Origin: CAWGQN01 sp963824885
GTDB taxonomy: Bacteria > Actinomycetota > Actinomycetes > Actinomycetales > Microbacteriaceae
DNA: 64,000 nt
Assembly (NCBI GenBank): GCA_963824885.1
Contig: CAWGQN010000001.1
Span: 1 to 64,000 of the forward strand
Direction of reading: 5' to 3'
A model generated the notes under the pieces. It made no database searches, was not told where the DNA came from, and was given only the letters and a program-made list of their open reading frames with translations. Positions 1 through 9,055 of this stretch are shown here, in pieces. A program made the translations under genes and the position numbers. How positions within the stretch are numbered: position 1 is the stretch's first letter; each line of letters opens with the position of its first letter.

Positions 1-381
1 TACCCGGATGTCGATGGCACGGCGCGACGCGGGGTCGCGACGGATCTGACGCTGTGGGTGAGACCAACTCCCATCGGTGTAGCTAGACCCCGAATTAGAG
101 GCCGAGGGCTGCCTGTCATTTCCGGGCGAACGATTTCCTCTTCGCCGATCAGAATCAATTAGTCTGCACGCGAGTGACCTCGGCGGCAAAGAATTTGAAA
201 TTCACGCAACCGGCGGTTTTGCCTCAATTTTTCAACACGAATTCGATCACCTCAACGGAATCCTCTACGTGGATCGCCTCAACGACGCGCACTCTCGAGC
301 GGCGGGCGCCGTTGCCCGCGAGCGTGGCTGGGAGTGCCCGGCCAAAGTTGGCTTCCGGGCGTCGACAAGCTCGAACCTTAG
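1..381 (+). pseudogene. def: Peptide deformylase, 3' part, two frameshifts
   Basis: Deformylase removes the N-formyl group from nascent proteins using a metal held by a Cys and two His. The first metal motif appears as EGCLSFPGERFPLRR (codons from 104) and the second as FQHEFDHLNGILYVDRL (about 221-271). Reading is broken twice. Frame 1 gives RRGVATDLTLWVRPTPIG up to about 78, but the match then continues in frame 2 from LDPELEAEGCLS (83 on), as if one base were inserted near 79-82. After GWE (about 333) the match returns to frame 1 as PGQSWLPGVDKLEP followed by TAG at 379-381, as if one G were missing. The N-terminus with motif GxGxAAxQ lies off the window. This is either a decaying paralogue (actinobacteria often carry two def genes) or poor sequence near a contig edge. 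Confidence 0.8.
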
Positions 382-493
382 CGCAGCGATACGCCGCCGA
401 GACGACGACCCCTCGTCAAAAAATTTCAATGATAGAGAGAAAGCCTGTTTGAGTGCTTGCGCCCAGCTCGTCGTCGATTCACGATCCGGTGAG

Positions 494-566
494 CTCCTCG
501 ACTTGGACTCGAACCAAGAACCTATCGGTTAACAGCCGATTGCTCTGCCAATTGAGCTATCGAGGA
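494..566 (-). tRNA. tRNA-Asn(GTT)
   Basis: A cloverleaf folds on the minus strand. The acceptor stem pairs TCCTCGA (566-560) with TCGAGGA (501-495), with discriminator G at 494. The D-arm begins GCTCAATTGGCAGAGC, the anticodon loop is CTGTTAACC with GTT, and the T-arm is CTTGG-TTCGAGT-CCAAG. CCA is not encoded. No integrase or attachment-site duplication is seen nearby. Confidence 0.95.
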
Positions 567-613
567 ATACAAAATAGCGTACTAACACTACCAAAGGATC
601 AATGCGCCGCTCG

Positions 614-1444
614 TCAGCGGGCACGAAAATCATCCAGGGCGTGTGAGAGACCCACAACAAAGGGATGATGCGATTCTGCCAAAACGTCGTCAATCGAACC
701 GAGCGCAACGACGTTTCCCCCGTGTAAAACAACGATTTGATCGGTGAGCTGGCGAAGCACGGCAAGATCGTGGCTGATGACGACGGCCGAAAAATCGCCC
801 GCGCGTTTCAGCTCGGCGACAACGTCGACGACCGCGTCACGCACCGTGAGATCGACACCCGCCGTTGGTTCATCCGCAACGAGGAGCTTGGGACCGAGGA
901 CGAGCGCTCGCGCCAACGACACGCGTTGGCGCTGTCCACTGCTCAGCTCATACGGGTACCGAGTCAGGGTTCCGAGCGGCAAGTGAACCGCGTCGAGAAG
1001 AGCCGCAACTCGCCCGTTTGCCTCGTGCGAATCGTACGCACGATCACGACAATAGATTGGTTCGGCAACGAGATCGGCAACGACGGAATCTCGCCGGAGC
1101 GTTGTCGCTGCATCTTGAGCGAGGTAGCCCACGTCAAAAGTGAGCCGATTGGCTGAGCGCTTGCGCATGCTTCGGATGCGACGACCAACAACAATCGCGT
1201 CGCCCCCAATGATTTTTGGCCGCACAACTGACCGACCTCGACCGCGCGTCTCGCCCGCGAGTACTCGCGCTAACGTCGACTTTCCCGATCCCGTGTCCCC
1301 CAGCACGCCCAAGACTGTTCCATACGGTATTTCAACACTCACCCCGTTGAGAGCGACGTGCTGCGGACTCGAACGACTCCCCCGATATGCCACGGTGAGG
1401 TCGTCGAGATGGACCGCACGTGCGACCTTCTGATCAGCGTGCAT
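614..1444 (-). CDS. Extra ABC transporter ATP-binding protein
   Basis: A 276-residue ATPase of the oligopeptide/dipeptide import type, acting on the inner face of the membrane. Walker A is GDTGSGKST (with D where most relatives have E or P), the signature is LSSGQRQRVSLARAL, Walker B is LLVADEPT, and the switch His lies in VISHDLAVL. Its ATG shares one base with the TAA of the double ATPase upstream (TAATG at 1442-1446), so it is translationally coupled and is the last gene of the operon. Because the preceding gene already encodes two ATPase domains, this is a third one. It may be an alternative subunit or may serve a second permease. It lacks the C-terminal oligopeptide/dipeptide extension that follows each domain in the double ATPase. 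Confidence 0.85.
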   Translation of the reverse strand: MHADQKVARAVHLDDLTVAYRGSRSSPQHVALNGVSVEIPYGTVLGVLGDTGSGKSTLARVLAGETRGRGRSVVRPKIIGGDAIVVGRRIRSMRKRSANRLTFDVGYLAQDAATTLRRDSVVADLVAEPIYCRDRAYDSHEANGRVAALLDAVHLPLGTLTRYPYELSSGQRQRVSLARALVLGPKLLVADEPTAGVDLTVRDAVVDVVAELKRAGDFSAVVISHDLAVLRQLTDQIVVLHGGNVVALGSIDDVLAESHHPFVVGLSHALDDFRAR

Positions 1445-3192
1445 TACGTGCCAACTCTCATTCGTCGAAGTCGCTCACGGCGCTCAGCCTGCTCGAGCGG
1501 GTCGGGAACCGGAAGCGACGCCAAGAGCCGCCGGGTATAGGGATCGCGGGGCGATCCCAATACCTCTGCACCGGTGCCTTCTTCGACGATCCGGCCTCGG
1601 TAGAGAACCGCGATTTTGTCAGCCAATAGATCAACAACCGCCAAATCGTGGCTAATGAACAGAGCCGCGAAGCCAAGTTCACGCTGAAGGTCGGCGAAGA
1701 GTTCGAGAACCCGCGCTTGAACCGAGACGTCCAACGCAGACGTGCACTCGTCGGCAATGAGGAGGCGCGGTTGAAGAGCAAGCGCTCGTGCAAGACTTGC
1801 GCGCTGTTTCTGGCCTCCATTTAATTCGTGCGGATATCGATCACCGTAACTGCGCGGAAGATGCACGGATTCAAGAAGTTCGTCGACGCGAGATCGAGCC
1901 GTGGCCCTGTTTCGCGCGAGCCCGTGCACGATAAGCGGTTCGGCAACGCACTGCGCAATAGTAAGGAGGGGATTGAAGCTCGATGCGGGGTCTTGGAAAA
2001 CAAAGCCAATGTCCCTGCGCACTCGTCGAAGTGTACGGCCGGATACCCCGTTCATTTCTCGGTCGAATGTTCTCAGGGAACCGCTCGTGACGGGTGTGAG
2101 TCCCGCAATTGCTCGGCCGGTCGTGGTCTTGCCGGACCCGCTCTCTCCCACGAGTCCGACGACCTCGCCGGGACGAATCCGAAATGAAATGCCGTCGACC
2201 GCGACGAAACCTCGACGACCGAATCGACTCGGGTACTCAATTCGTAATTCTGTCGCGTCGACGACCGCGGGACCGTCGGCCCACCCTTCGGCGCGGGCTC
2301 GTGCGCGCGCTCGCGTCGTGATCACGCCCTGTCCCACCGACGGAACCGCTGCGAGAAGCTGCTTGGAATAGTCGTGCTGGGGCGACTTGAACAGCGTCCG
2401 AACGTCGGCCTCTTCGACGACCTCGCCTTGGTACATGACGGCGACACGATCCGCCAAGTCGGCAACCACGCCCATGTTGTGAGTGATAAGAACAATCGAG
2501 GTATTGAATTCGTCGCGGCATGTCCGAAGAAGGTCGAGAATTTCCGCTTGGACTGTAACATCGAGCGCGGTCGTTGGCTCGTCGGCAACAATGAGCCCCG
2601 GATTCAGAACGAGTGCCATCGCGATGATGACTCGTTGTTTCTGCCCCCCCGAGAATTGGTGGGGGTAGTGGTCCACGCGCGTTGCAGGATCGGGGATACC
2701 GACGCGACCGAGAATGTCGATCACCTTCGCTCGTGCGCGTTCCTTCGAGTGATTCCCGTGCGCGCGCAAACCTTCTGCGATTTGCCACCCGACTGTGAAG
2801 ACGGGGTTCAAGGCCATCGATGGCTCTTGAAAAACGAGCGAAACGTCAGAACCCCGAAGCATTCTCAACTGACTCTTCGACGCCGAAATGACGTCGTGCG
2901 AATCGGTGTCGGCTCGATTACGCACAATAATCGCACCACTCACGGTTGCCGTTTCAGGCAACAGGCCGAGAATTGAGGTTGCCGTGACGGTCTTGCCACT
3001 CCCGCTTTCACCGACGATCGCCAAGATCTCTCCCGGAGAAACGGCGAGGTCTACTCCGCGAACCGCGCGTACTGCCCCGGCATCGGTCGAGAATGAGACC
3101 GTGAGGTCACGAATTTCCACCACGTGGCCATCGGGTATCGGAGCGACCCGCGCCGGTCGGTCCGAAACCGAGCCGTCCCGAGGCCCGCTCAT
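1444..3192 (-). CDS. Peptide ABC transporter, tandem ATP-binding protein (DppD-DppF fusion)
   Basis: A 582-residue protein with two complete ATPase domains. The N-terminal domain has GESGSGKT, FSGGQKQRVIIAMAL, IVADEPTTALD and ITHNMGV. The C-terminal domain has GESGSGKTTTGR, LNGGQKQRASLARAL, LIADECTSALD and ISHDLAVV, with Cys replacing Pro after DE in the second Walker B. Fused DppDF-type ATPases are common in Actinobacteria for import of peptides or nickel-type ligands. The ATG at 3192 overlaps the stop of the permease gene by 4 bp (ATGA), and the stop overlaps the next ATPase gene by 1 bp. The substrate cannot be told from the sequence. Confidence 0.92.
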   Translation of the reverse strand: MSGPRDGSVSDRPARVAPIPDGHVVEIRDLTVSFSTDAGAVRAVRGVDLAVSPGEILAIVGESGSGKTVTATSILGLLPETATVSGAIIVRNRADTDSHDVISASKSQLRMLRGSDVSLVFQEPSMALNPVFTVGWQIAEGLRAHGNHSKERARAKVIDILGRVGIPDPATRVDHYPHQFSGGQKQRVIIAMALVLNPGLIVADEPTTALDVTVQAEILDLLRTCRDEFNTSIVLITHNMGVVADLADRVAVMYQGEVVEEADVRTLFKSPQHDYSKQLLAAVPSVGQGVITTRARARARAEGWADGPAVVDATELRIEYPSRFGRRGFVAVDGISFRIRPGEVVGLVGESGSGKTTTGRAIAGLTPVTSGSLRTFDREMNGVSGRTLRRVRRDIGFVFQDPASSFNPLLTIAQCVAEPLIVHGLARNRATARSRVDELLESVHLPRSYGDRYPHELNGGQKQRASLARALALQPRLLIADECTSALDVSVQARVLELFADLQRELGFAALFISHDLAVVDLLADKIAVLYRGRIVEEGTGAEVLGSPRDPYTRRLLASLPVPDPLEQAERRERLRRMRVGT

Positions 3193-4241
3193 TTTTCGAT
3201 CCTCAACTTCGTATTTGCTCCGTGTCCCGCTCGCTCAACAGCCGTGGGCGAGGAGTGCTCGCGGTGACCCACCGACGCGGCCGACGCGGCATCAACGACC
3301 CTGCGCCCCCGAAGGCGAGGGTCAGAGAGATCATTCAGGCTCTCACCGACGAGAGTAATTCCAAGAACCGAGAGCACAATCGCCAACCCCGGATAAATAG
3401 ACGTCCACCAAATTCCACTCGTCACATCGGAGAGCGCCTTATTAAGGTCATAACCCCACTCTGCCGCCGCAGTCGGTTCTATTCCGAATCCAAGAAATCC
3501 AAGTCCGGCGAGAGTCAGAATCGCCTCGGAACAATTGAGCGTAAATATGAGCGGGAGTGTCCTCGTCGCGTTTCTTAACACGTGCACGACCATGATCCGA
3601 GAATTGCTGGCGCCGAGGACTCGGGCCGATTCCACAAAGGCTTCCCCCTTGAGTCGAACGGTCTCAGCGCGAATTACCCGAAAGTACTGCGGAACGAACA
3701 CAACGGTAATCGAGATCCCCGCCGCCGATATGCCACCAATCAAACTCGATTTTCCGCCGGAAATTGCAATAGACATGACGATTGCCAGCAACAACGACGG
3801 GAATGCGTAGACGGCATCGGCAACCACCACGAGCACCTTGTCGAGCACGCCGCCAAAATACCCCGACACGAGTCCCAAAAACACACCGAGTATGAGCGAG
3901 GCGACGACCGCAAATACGATCACAACCACTGCCGTTTGAGCTCCCCAAATAACTCGCGAGAGGACATCATAGCCCCCAACCGTTGTTCCCCACGGGTGCG
4001 TGATCGACGGCGGCTGTTGAGAACCAAAAGCACCATCGGGACCCTGGAGCTGCGCAAAGCCATACGGCGCAACCACGGGAGCTACGACGGCAATGACGAC
4101 GAAAATCCCCGTCGCAACCAGACCACCCACGAGCATGCCCCGCTGCAGGCCGACGCTCTGCCGAAGCTGATGAATGATCGGAAGCCTTCGCCACCTGTAT
4201 CCACGCGAATCGGCGCGTGCCGGAGTATGTGCGGAACGCAC
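3189..4241 (-). CDS. Peptide ABC transporter permease (DppC type)
   Basis: A 350-residue inner-membrane permease. A cytoplasmic N-terminus is followed by a first membrane helix (about residues 35-60), then the family loop with HPWGTTVGGYDVLSRVIWGAQTAV, and a five-helix transport core. The EAA-type coupling segment is seen in ESARVLGASNSRIMVVHVLRNA. It pairs with the DppB-type permease one base upstream and overlaps the ATPase gene by 4 bp, so all are in one operon. The C-terminal tail after DLSDPRLRG (about residue 305 on) is about 45 residues long and charged, longer than usual. Confidence 0.93.
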   Translation of the reverse strand: MRSAHTPARADSRGYRWRRLPIIHQLRQSVGLQRGMLVGGLVATGIFVVIAVVAPVVAPYGFAQLQGPDGAFGSQQPPSITHPWGTTVGGYDVLSRVIWGAQTAVVVIVFAVVASLILGVFLGLVSGYFGGVLDKVLVVVADAVYAFPSLLLAIVMSIAISGGKSSLIGGISAAGISITVVFVPQYFRVIRAETVRLKGEAFVESARVLGASNSRIMVVHVLRNATRTLPLIFTLNCSEAILTLAGLGFLGFGIEPTAAAEWGYDLNKALSDVTSGIWWTSIYPGLAIVLSVLGITLVGESLNDLSDPRLRGRRVVDAASAASVGHREHSSPTAVERAGHGANTKLRIEK

Positions 4242-4242
4242 G

Positions 4243-5337
4243 TCAGTACCTCACTCGCGGGTCAATGACCGCGACGATCACGTCGACGATAAAGTTCGTA
4301 ATCGCGACGATCACGGCGAGTAGAGCGACGATACCTTGAACGGCGACGAAGTCGCGCGAAGCGAGGTAGCGAGCGAGCTGAAAACCGAGGCCTTGCCACT
4401 CGAACGTGCTCTCGGTCAGAACCGATCCACCAAGGAGCAACGCGATTTGAAGGCCAATTACCGTCACAATCGGAATAAGAGCGGGCTTGTAGGCGTGTTT
4501 GCGAACAAGCCTCAACTCGCGCACTCCTCGAGATCGACCCGCGGTGACGTAGTCGGTTGAGAGCGTGCCAATGACGTTGGCACGGACCAGACGCAAAAAG
4601 ATTCCCGCTACGTATAACCCCAACACGAGAGCGGGCAAAACCGCGTGGAGTGCCACGTTGCCGAGGACCTCAGGATCACCGGTTTGGATTGCGTCGACCA
4701 AATAGATGCCAGTCTTACTCGAAACGAGTTGCATCTCAAGTTCGGCGGATGTTGACGCGCGTCCCGCGACCGGAAACCAGCCAAGCCACACCGAAAACAC
4801 GAGCTTGAGTACCAAGCCCGCAAAAAAGACCGGAGTCGCGTACCACAATATTGCGTTGACTCTCAAAAATGCGTCAAGCTTCTTGTCTCGAAAATACGCC
4901 GCAAGCATTCCGAGAGGAACGCCGACGATGAAGGCGACGATGAGGGCGTAAAACGCAAGTTCGAGGGTCGCGGTGCCGTACGTCACCAAAATTGTCGTCA
5001 CCGGTCGATTATCGCTAATAGTCGTGCCAAAGTTTCCCGTGACGAGCTGACCGAGATATTCGAAATATTGGACAATAAGCGGCCTGTCATAACCCGCCGA
5101 GTGAATACGTGACGCTAAATCAGCCGAGGAAAGATGACCACCCTGAGCGGCCGTGATCGGGTCGCCTGTGACTCGCATGAGAAAGAATACGAGCGTGACG
5201 AGAATGAAAACCGTGGGCACGATGAGAAGCGCGCGCACAACGAGATAGCGACCGATTCCACCGCCCATCCCGTTGCGCCCATTCGGCGCGGATCCGCTTG
5301 CACCAGGTGGGCCGACGAGAGGAGCGGTTACGGTCAT
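4243..5337 (-). CDS. Peptide ABC transporter permease (DppB type)
   Basis: A 364-residue permease of the DppB/OppB family with six predicted membrane helices. The N-terminal part shows the family pattern YLVVRALLIVPTVFILVTLVFFLMRVTGDP. The coupling loop is TAGRSRGVRELRLVRKHAYKPALIPIVTVIG, and the C-terminus ends VDVIVAVIDPRVRY, typical for the family. The ATG lies 63 nt after the binding-protein stop. That spacer holds a 7-bp inverted repeat (CACGAGG/CCTCGTG) with a long loop that might lower downstream expression relative to the binding protein. The stop is one base before the next ATG. Confidence 0.93.
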   Translation of the reverse strand: MTVTAPLVGPPGASGSAPNGRNGMGGGIGRYLVVRALLIVPTVFILVTLVFFLMRVTGDPITAAQGGHLSSADLASRIHSAGYDRPLIVQYFEYLGQLVTGNFGTTISDNRPVTTILVTYGTATLELAFYALIVAFIVGVPLGMLAAYFRDKKLDAFLRVNAILWYATPVFFAGLVLKLVFSVWLGWFPVAGRASTSAELEMQLVSSKTGIYLVDAIQTGDPEVLGNVALHAVLPALVLGLYVAGIFLRLVRANVIGTLSTDYVTAGRSRGVRELRLVRKHAYKPALIPIVTVIGLQIALLLGGSVLTESTFEWQGLGFQLARYLASRDFVAVQGIVALLAVIVAITNFIVDVIVAVIDPRVRY

Positions 5338-5400
5338 GCCACGAGGTCCAGGATCGCGTGAGGGACACGGCCCTCGTGCCGATCAACTCTTCTCTGCTGA

Positions 5401-7014
5401 TTAGCTCTTTGCGAGCGAGCCATATCGGAACTTGAATGAAGCGTCGAGCGTATCTTTCGCGCCGGTCACGCTCTTGCCGGTTACCGCCTCTTGTGAACCC
5501 TGAAGAATCGGAATCATCGGCAGGGTATTGGCAACCTTTGAACCAATCTCGGCGATCAGTGCGTCGCGCTTGTCACGGTCCACCGTGTCGCGTTGTTCCG
5601 CAATCAGGGCTTGGACAGCCGGGTCATCATAGTGATTCTTGAGGAAGTTACTCGATCCAAAGAACGGCGTGAGGTAATTGTCGGGATCCGAGAAGTCGGG
5701 AAACCACCCTATTTGGTAGATCGGATATCCGTCGGCCACGCGATCTTTTTGATATTGAACCCACTCTGTCGACTGGATCGCGACAGTGAAAACCGGTTCA
5801 AGTTGACTCTTAATGAGCGCGTACTCGTCACCCGACGAAGGACCATAGTGGTCAGACACATACTGAATGTGAAGAGACACCTTGTCGGTGATACCAGCTG
5901 CGGCGAGCCGACCCCGAGCTTTCTCGACACTCGGACCACCCGAGCCATCACCGTAGACAGACTTTAACGTGTCAGTCGACCCCGCAATTCCAGCCGGAAC
6001 ATATCCGTACAAGGGCGAGAATGTGTCCTTAAACACCGAGAGGGATATTGCCGGGCGATCAATCAAGTCGGCAACCGCTTGTCGCACCGCGAGCGCTTTT
6101 ACCGGGTCGGCGTTCGGTTCGCCGACACCATACGGCTGCGTCTTGAAATTAAAAACGAGGTTGTTTGTTTGGCCGCCGGGACCGTCGACGACGTTAACCT
6201 TTGCATCTTTGCGCAAGTCGTCAATATCGGTCGCGCTCAGACTCCGGAACGCGACGTCGATGTTACCGCTCTGGACATCAAGCTTGAGGTTTGAGGACTC
6301 AGCGTAATACTTGGCGTTGACGGTCGCCGTCTTTGCGGGGCCGAGCAGGCCTTTATAGTCGGAATTGGCGGTGTATTGGATGAGGCTGTTGGGTTCGTAG
6401 CTCGCTATCGAATACTGACCAGCGAACGCCTTGCCCGCTACGATATCGGCGTCAGGGGTCACCGAGGTCGCTGAAAACACTTGCTCATCGATGATCGGTC
6501 CGGCCGGACTCGCAAGAACGTGGGGGAATGTCTGGTCGTTGGCCTCTTTGAGACTAAACACCACGGTTGTCGGATCGGGCGCTTCCGTCGACTCGAGGTT
6601 CCCCAAGAGCGACGACGGGCCGTTTGCATCCTGAATTTTCAATTGCCGGTCGAAAGTGAATTTCACGTCGGACGAGGTCAGATCGTGACCATTCGCAAAT
6701 TTTAGATTTGGCTTGAGATGAACAGTGTAGGTCGTAGGAGCCGTGAATTGCGCAGACTCCGCAATGTCCGGCTGCACGTCGGCACTGCCCGAGGGGCTAT
6801 TGAGGAGGAATGGATAAACCTGATTCATAACGGCAAACGAGCCGTTATCGTATGATCCCGCCGGGTCAATGCTCGTGATTTTGTCCGTCGTTCCAACGGT
6901 AAGAGCCTTTTTAGAACCTGACCCGCCCGAGCATCCCGCGAGAACAAGAGTCGTCGCTGTCACGCACACTACCGCCACGACAACACGTGATCGGACCATC
7001 GATACGAAAGACAT
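5401..7014 (-). CDS. ABC transporter substrate-binding lipoprotein, family 5
   Basis: A 537-residue extracytoplasmic solute-binding protein of the DppA/OppA family. The ATG at 7014 is preceded by AGAGGGA at a good distance, so it is preferred to a TTG further upstream (7047). The signal peptide ends in a lipobox (LVLAGC), so the protein should be anchored on the outer face by a lipid. Family 5 features include TVGTTDKITSIDPAGSYDNGS at the mature N-terminus, VHLKPNLKFANGHDLTSSDVKFTFDR, and a C-terminal WFPDFSDPDNYLTPFF segment. It heads the operon with the two permeases and three ATPase domains. The ligand is unknown; peptides are most likely. Confidence 0.93.
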   Translation of the reverse strand: MSFVSMVRSRVVVAVVCVTATTLVLAGCSGGSGSKKALTVGTTDKITSIDPAGSYDNGSFAVMNQVYPFLLNSPSGSADVQPDIAESAQFTAPTTYTVHLKPNLKFANGHDLTSSDVKFTFDRQLKIQDANGPSSLLGNLESTEAPDPTTVVFSLKEANDQTFPHVLASPAGPIIDEQVFSATSVTPDADIVAGKAFAGQYSIASYEPNSLIQYTANSDYKGLLGPAKTATVNAKYYAESSNLKLDVQSGNIDVAFRSLSATDIDDLRKDAKVNVVDGPGGQTNNLVFNFKTQPYGVGEPNADPVKALAVRQAVADLIDRPAISLSVFKDTFSPLYGYVPAGIAGSTDTLKSVYGDGSGGPSVEKARGRLAAAGITDKVSLHIQYVSDHYGPSSGDEYALIKSQLEPVFTVAIQSTEWVQYQKDRVADGYPIYQIGWFPDFSDPDNYLTPFFGSSNFLKNHYDDPAVQALIAEQRDTVDRDKRDALIAEIGSKVANTLPMIPILQGSQEAVTGKSVTGAKDTLDASFKFRYGSLAKS

Positions 7015-7106
7015 AGCCGGGTTCCCTCTGTTCTCAATAAAAACCAAGAGGCAAATATTCCCTTTTGCAAGGAATGTTCACTATATTGCAAAATACCTAT
7101 TCTACA

Positions 7107-9014
7107 CTAGTCTGCCCGGAGAATTCTCTGGTCAGCCTCAACCTTCACGAGCTCGCGTTGGAGCTCCCCATACCGCACGCGATCCTCGGCGTCGGCCCGC
7201 TGAAGCTGTCCTAACAACTCAGCCTTAAGCGCAAAGAGGTGCCGGTCGACAAGCGCTGCCACGACACCGCGAACATAATCGGTCACGTTCCGGTCGTGCC
7301 GTTCGGGCAACGGGGCGACACTCAACTGCCGCACAAGCCCACGGTACCCGTCGGGGACTTCGTCGACGACCCTCGCTATCCACGAGGGCGACCCGAATGA
7401 ATCCATCCCCGCAACCACGCCGTTTCGGACAACCGCGAGCACGGGATTTGAAAAACTCGCGTGAATTGCTCGATCCGCTGCATCGCGTCCCACTAACTCC
7501 GGGTGCTGGAGCAATGCCATCAGTGCGTCTCGTTCGAGTCGCGTCGCCGTGTCCGTCGGCAAGTCGACAAGAGACGGCCCGGCGTCGGCGGGTGGCACAC
7601 GGGGTCGATCAGCGTGCGTCGAGCGCGCAACACTGTCTGGTCTTGGGGATTCAGCCCTGAGTGGATGTTGTAGTGATTGTGCGGCTCGACCGTTCGTTCT
7701 GGCTCCAACTGACGAAACCGCACGAGACACCTCATCAATATCGACACCGAGAAAACGCGCCAGTTCACGCGCATAACCCGGTCGAAGAGCGGGATCCCGA
7801 ATCGCCGCAACGACCGGTGCAGCTGACCTCAAGGCGGCGACACGTCCCTCGACCGTTTCGAGGTTGTACCGACCGAGCACGTTCCTGATCACAAATTCAA
7901 ACATCGGCTGTTTGTGGTCAATAAGACGACGCACCGCCTCGTCGCCGCGCGTGACGCGGAGATCGCACGGATCGAGGCCTTCCGGGGCAATCGCCACAAA
8001 AGTCTGAGCGACAAAACGTCGCTCCTCACTAAACGCCCGCAGTGCCGCTTTCTGACCCGCTTCATCGGGGTCAAAGGTAAAAACCACTTCTCCGAGACCG
8101 CTATTGTCACCGAGAACTCGCCGAAGCACGGCAATGTGGTCAACTCCAAACGACGTACCGCACGCCGCAATCGCCGTCGAGACTCCTGCGAGATGGCACG
8201 CCATCACGTCGGTATATCCCTCGACGACGACGGCACGCATCGAGCGTGAAATATCACGCTTAGCCAGATCGAGTCCGTAGAGGACATGGCTCTTGTGGTA
8301 GAGCATCGTGTCAGGCGTGTTGAGGTATTTCGGTCCCTTGTCATCGTCGAAAAGGTGACGAGCGCCGAAGCCAACGCACTGACCCGTTACATCACGGATA
8401 GGCCACACCACGCGACCGCGAAATCGATCATAGACCCCTCGGTTTCCCGTTGACACGACACCGGCAGAAACGAGCTCTTGGTCGGAAAATCCGCGCCCGC
8501 GTAAATGCCCCGCGAGCGCATCCCATCCGCGCGGCGCAAATCCGACGCCAAACAGGTGCGCCGCACGGGAGTCAAAGCCGCGCTCCCCGAGAAATCGCCG
8601 ACCGAGATCCGCATCGGGCGAATTGAGATGGTCAACGAAGAAATCAGCCGCCGCCGCGTTGACCGAAAGCAACCGGCTTCGATTTCCGCGGTCACGCTCC
8701 GCGCCGCTCGCCTCGACGTGCAATTCGATACCGACCAGCCGCGCGACCCGCTCAACCGATTCCGCGAAACTGAGGTGGTCGATCTTTTGTACGAACGAAT
8801 AGACATCTCCGCTTTCTCCACACCCAAAACAGTGATAAAAACCAACCCCCGGGCGAACATGAAAGCTTGGGGTTCGCTCGTCGTGAAAAGGACACAGCCC
8901 CTTCATGGACCCGACTCCCGCGGTTTTGAGAGTCACGTACTCCCCCACGACGTCGGCGATATTGACCCGCGCTTTTACCTCGTCGATGTCCGATTGACGG
9001 ATGCGGCCAGCCAT
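7107..9014 (-). CDS. dnaG: DNA primase
   Basis: DnaG makes RNA primers at the replication fork. The zinc-binding domain has CPFHDERTPSFHV and FYHCFGCGESGD (about residues 40-67). The RNA polymerase domain follows, with a Toprim core VVEGYTDVMACHLAGVSTAIA and the acidic VVFTFDPDEAGQKAALRA. The C-terminal part is a helicase-binding domain, giving a normal length of about 635 residues. The ATG at 9014 is chosen because TAGACT (9021-9026) sits six bases upstream, fitting a leaderless mRNA; a GTG two codons earlier is the alternative. It is separated from dgt by about 40 bp. Confidence 0.96.
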   Translation of the reverse strand: MAGRIRQSDIDEVKARVNIADVVGEYVTLKTAGVGSMKGLCPFHDERTPSFHVRPGVGFYHCFGCGESGDVYSFVQKIDHLSFAESVERVARLVGIELHVEASGAERDRGNRSRLLSVNAAAADFFVDHLNSPDADLGRRFLGERGFDSRAAHLFGVGFAPRGWDALAGHLRGRGFSDQELVSAGVVSTGNRGVYDRFRGRVVWPIRDVTGQCVGFGARHLFDDDKGPKYLNTPDTMLYHKSHVLYGLDLAKRDISRSMRAVVVEGYTDVMACHLAGVSTAIAACGTSFGVDHIAVLRRVLGDNSGLGEVVFTFDPDEAGQKAALRAFSEERRFVAQTFVAIAPEGLDPCDLRVTRGDEAVRRLIDHKQPMFEFVIRNVLGRYNLETVEGRVAALRSAAPVVAAIRDPALRPGYARELARFLGVDIDEVSRAVSSVGARTNGRAAQSLQHPLRAESPRPDSVARSTHADRPRVPPADAGPSLVDLPTDTATRLERDALMALLQHPELVGRDAADRAIHASFSNPVLAVVRNGVVAGMDSFGSPSWIARVVDEVPDGYRGLVRQLSVAPLPERHDRNVTDYVRGVVAALVDRHLFALKAELLGQLQRADAEDRVRYGELQRELVKVEADQRILRAD

Positions 9015-9020
9015 GCCCAC

Positions 9021-9026
9021 AGTCTA
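9021..9026 (-). promoter_or_regulatory. -10 hexamer of dnaG (leaderless start)
   Basis: TAGACT on the minus strand lies exactly 6 nt before the dnaG ATG, so transcription should begin at the start codon. No clear -35 was found. Confidence 0.45.
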
Positions 9027-9055
9027 CGATTGCTGTGCGCTGGAGACCGGCATCG

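Noticed and set aside
174..668. Three overlapping open frames of 71-92 codons on the plus strand
   Set aside because: They are fragments of the frameshifted def gene and of the strand opposite tRNA-Asn; none has a ribosome binding site or family motif of its own.
7040..7100. Operator-like sequence TTCCTTGCAAAAGGGAA before the binding-protein gene
   Set aside because: Only the outer four to five bases are symmetric and no regulator gene is adjacent, so it was not listed as a site.
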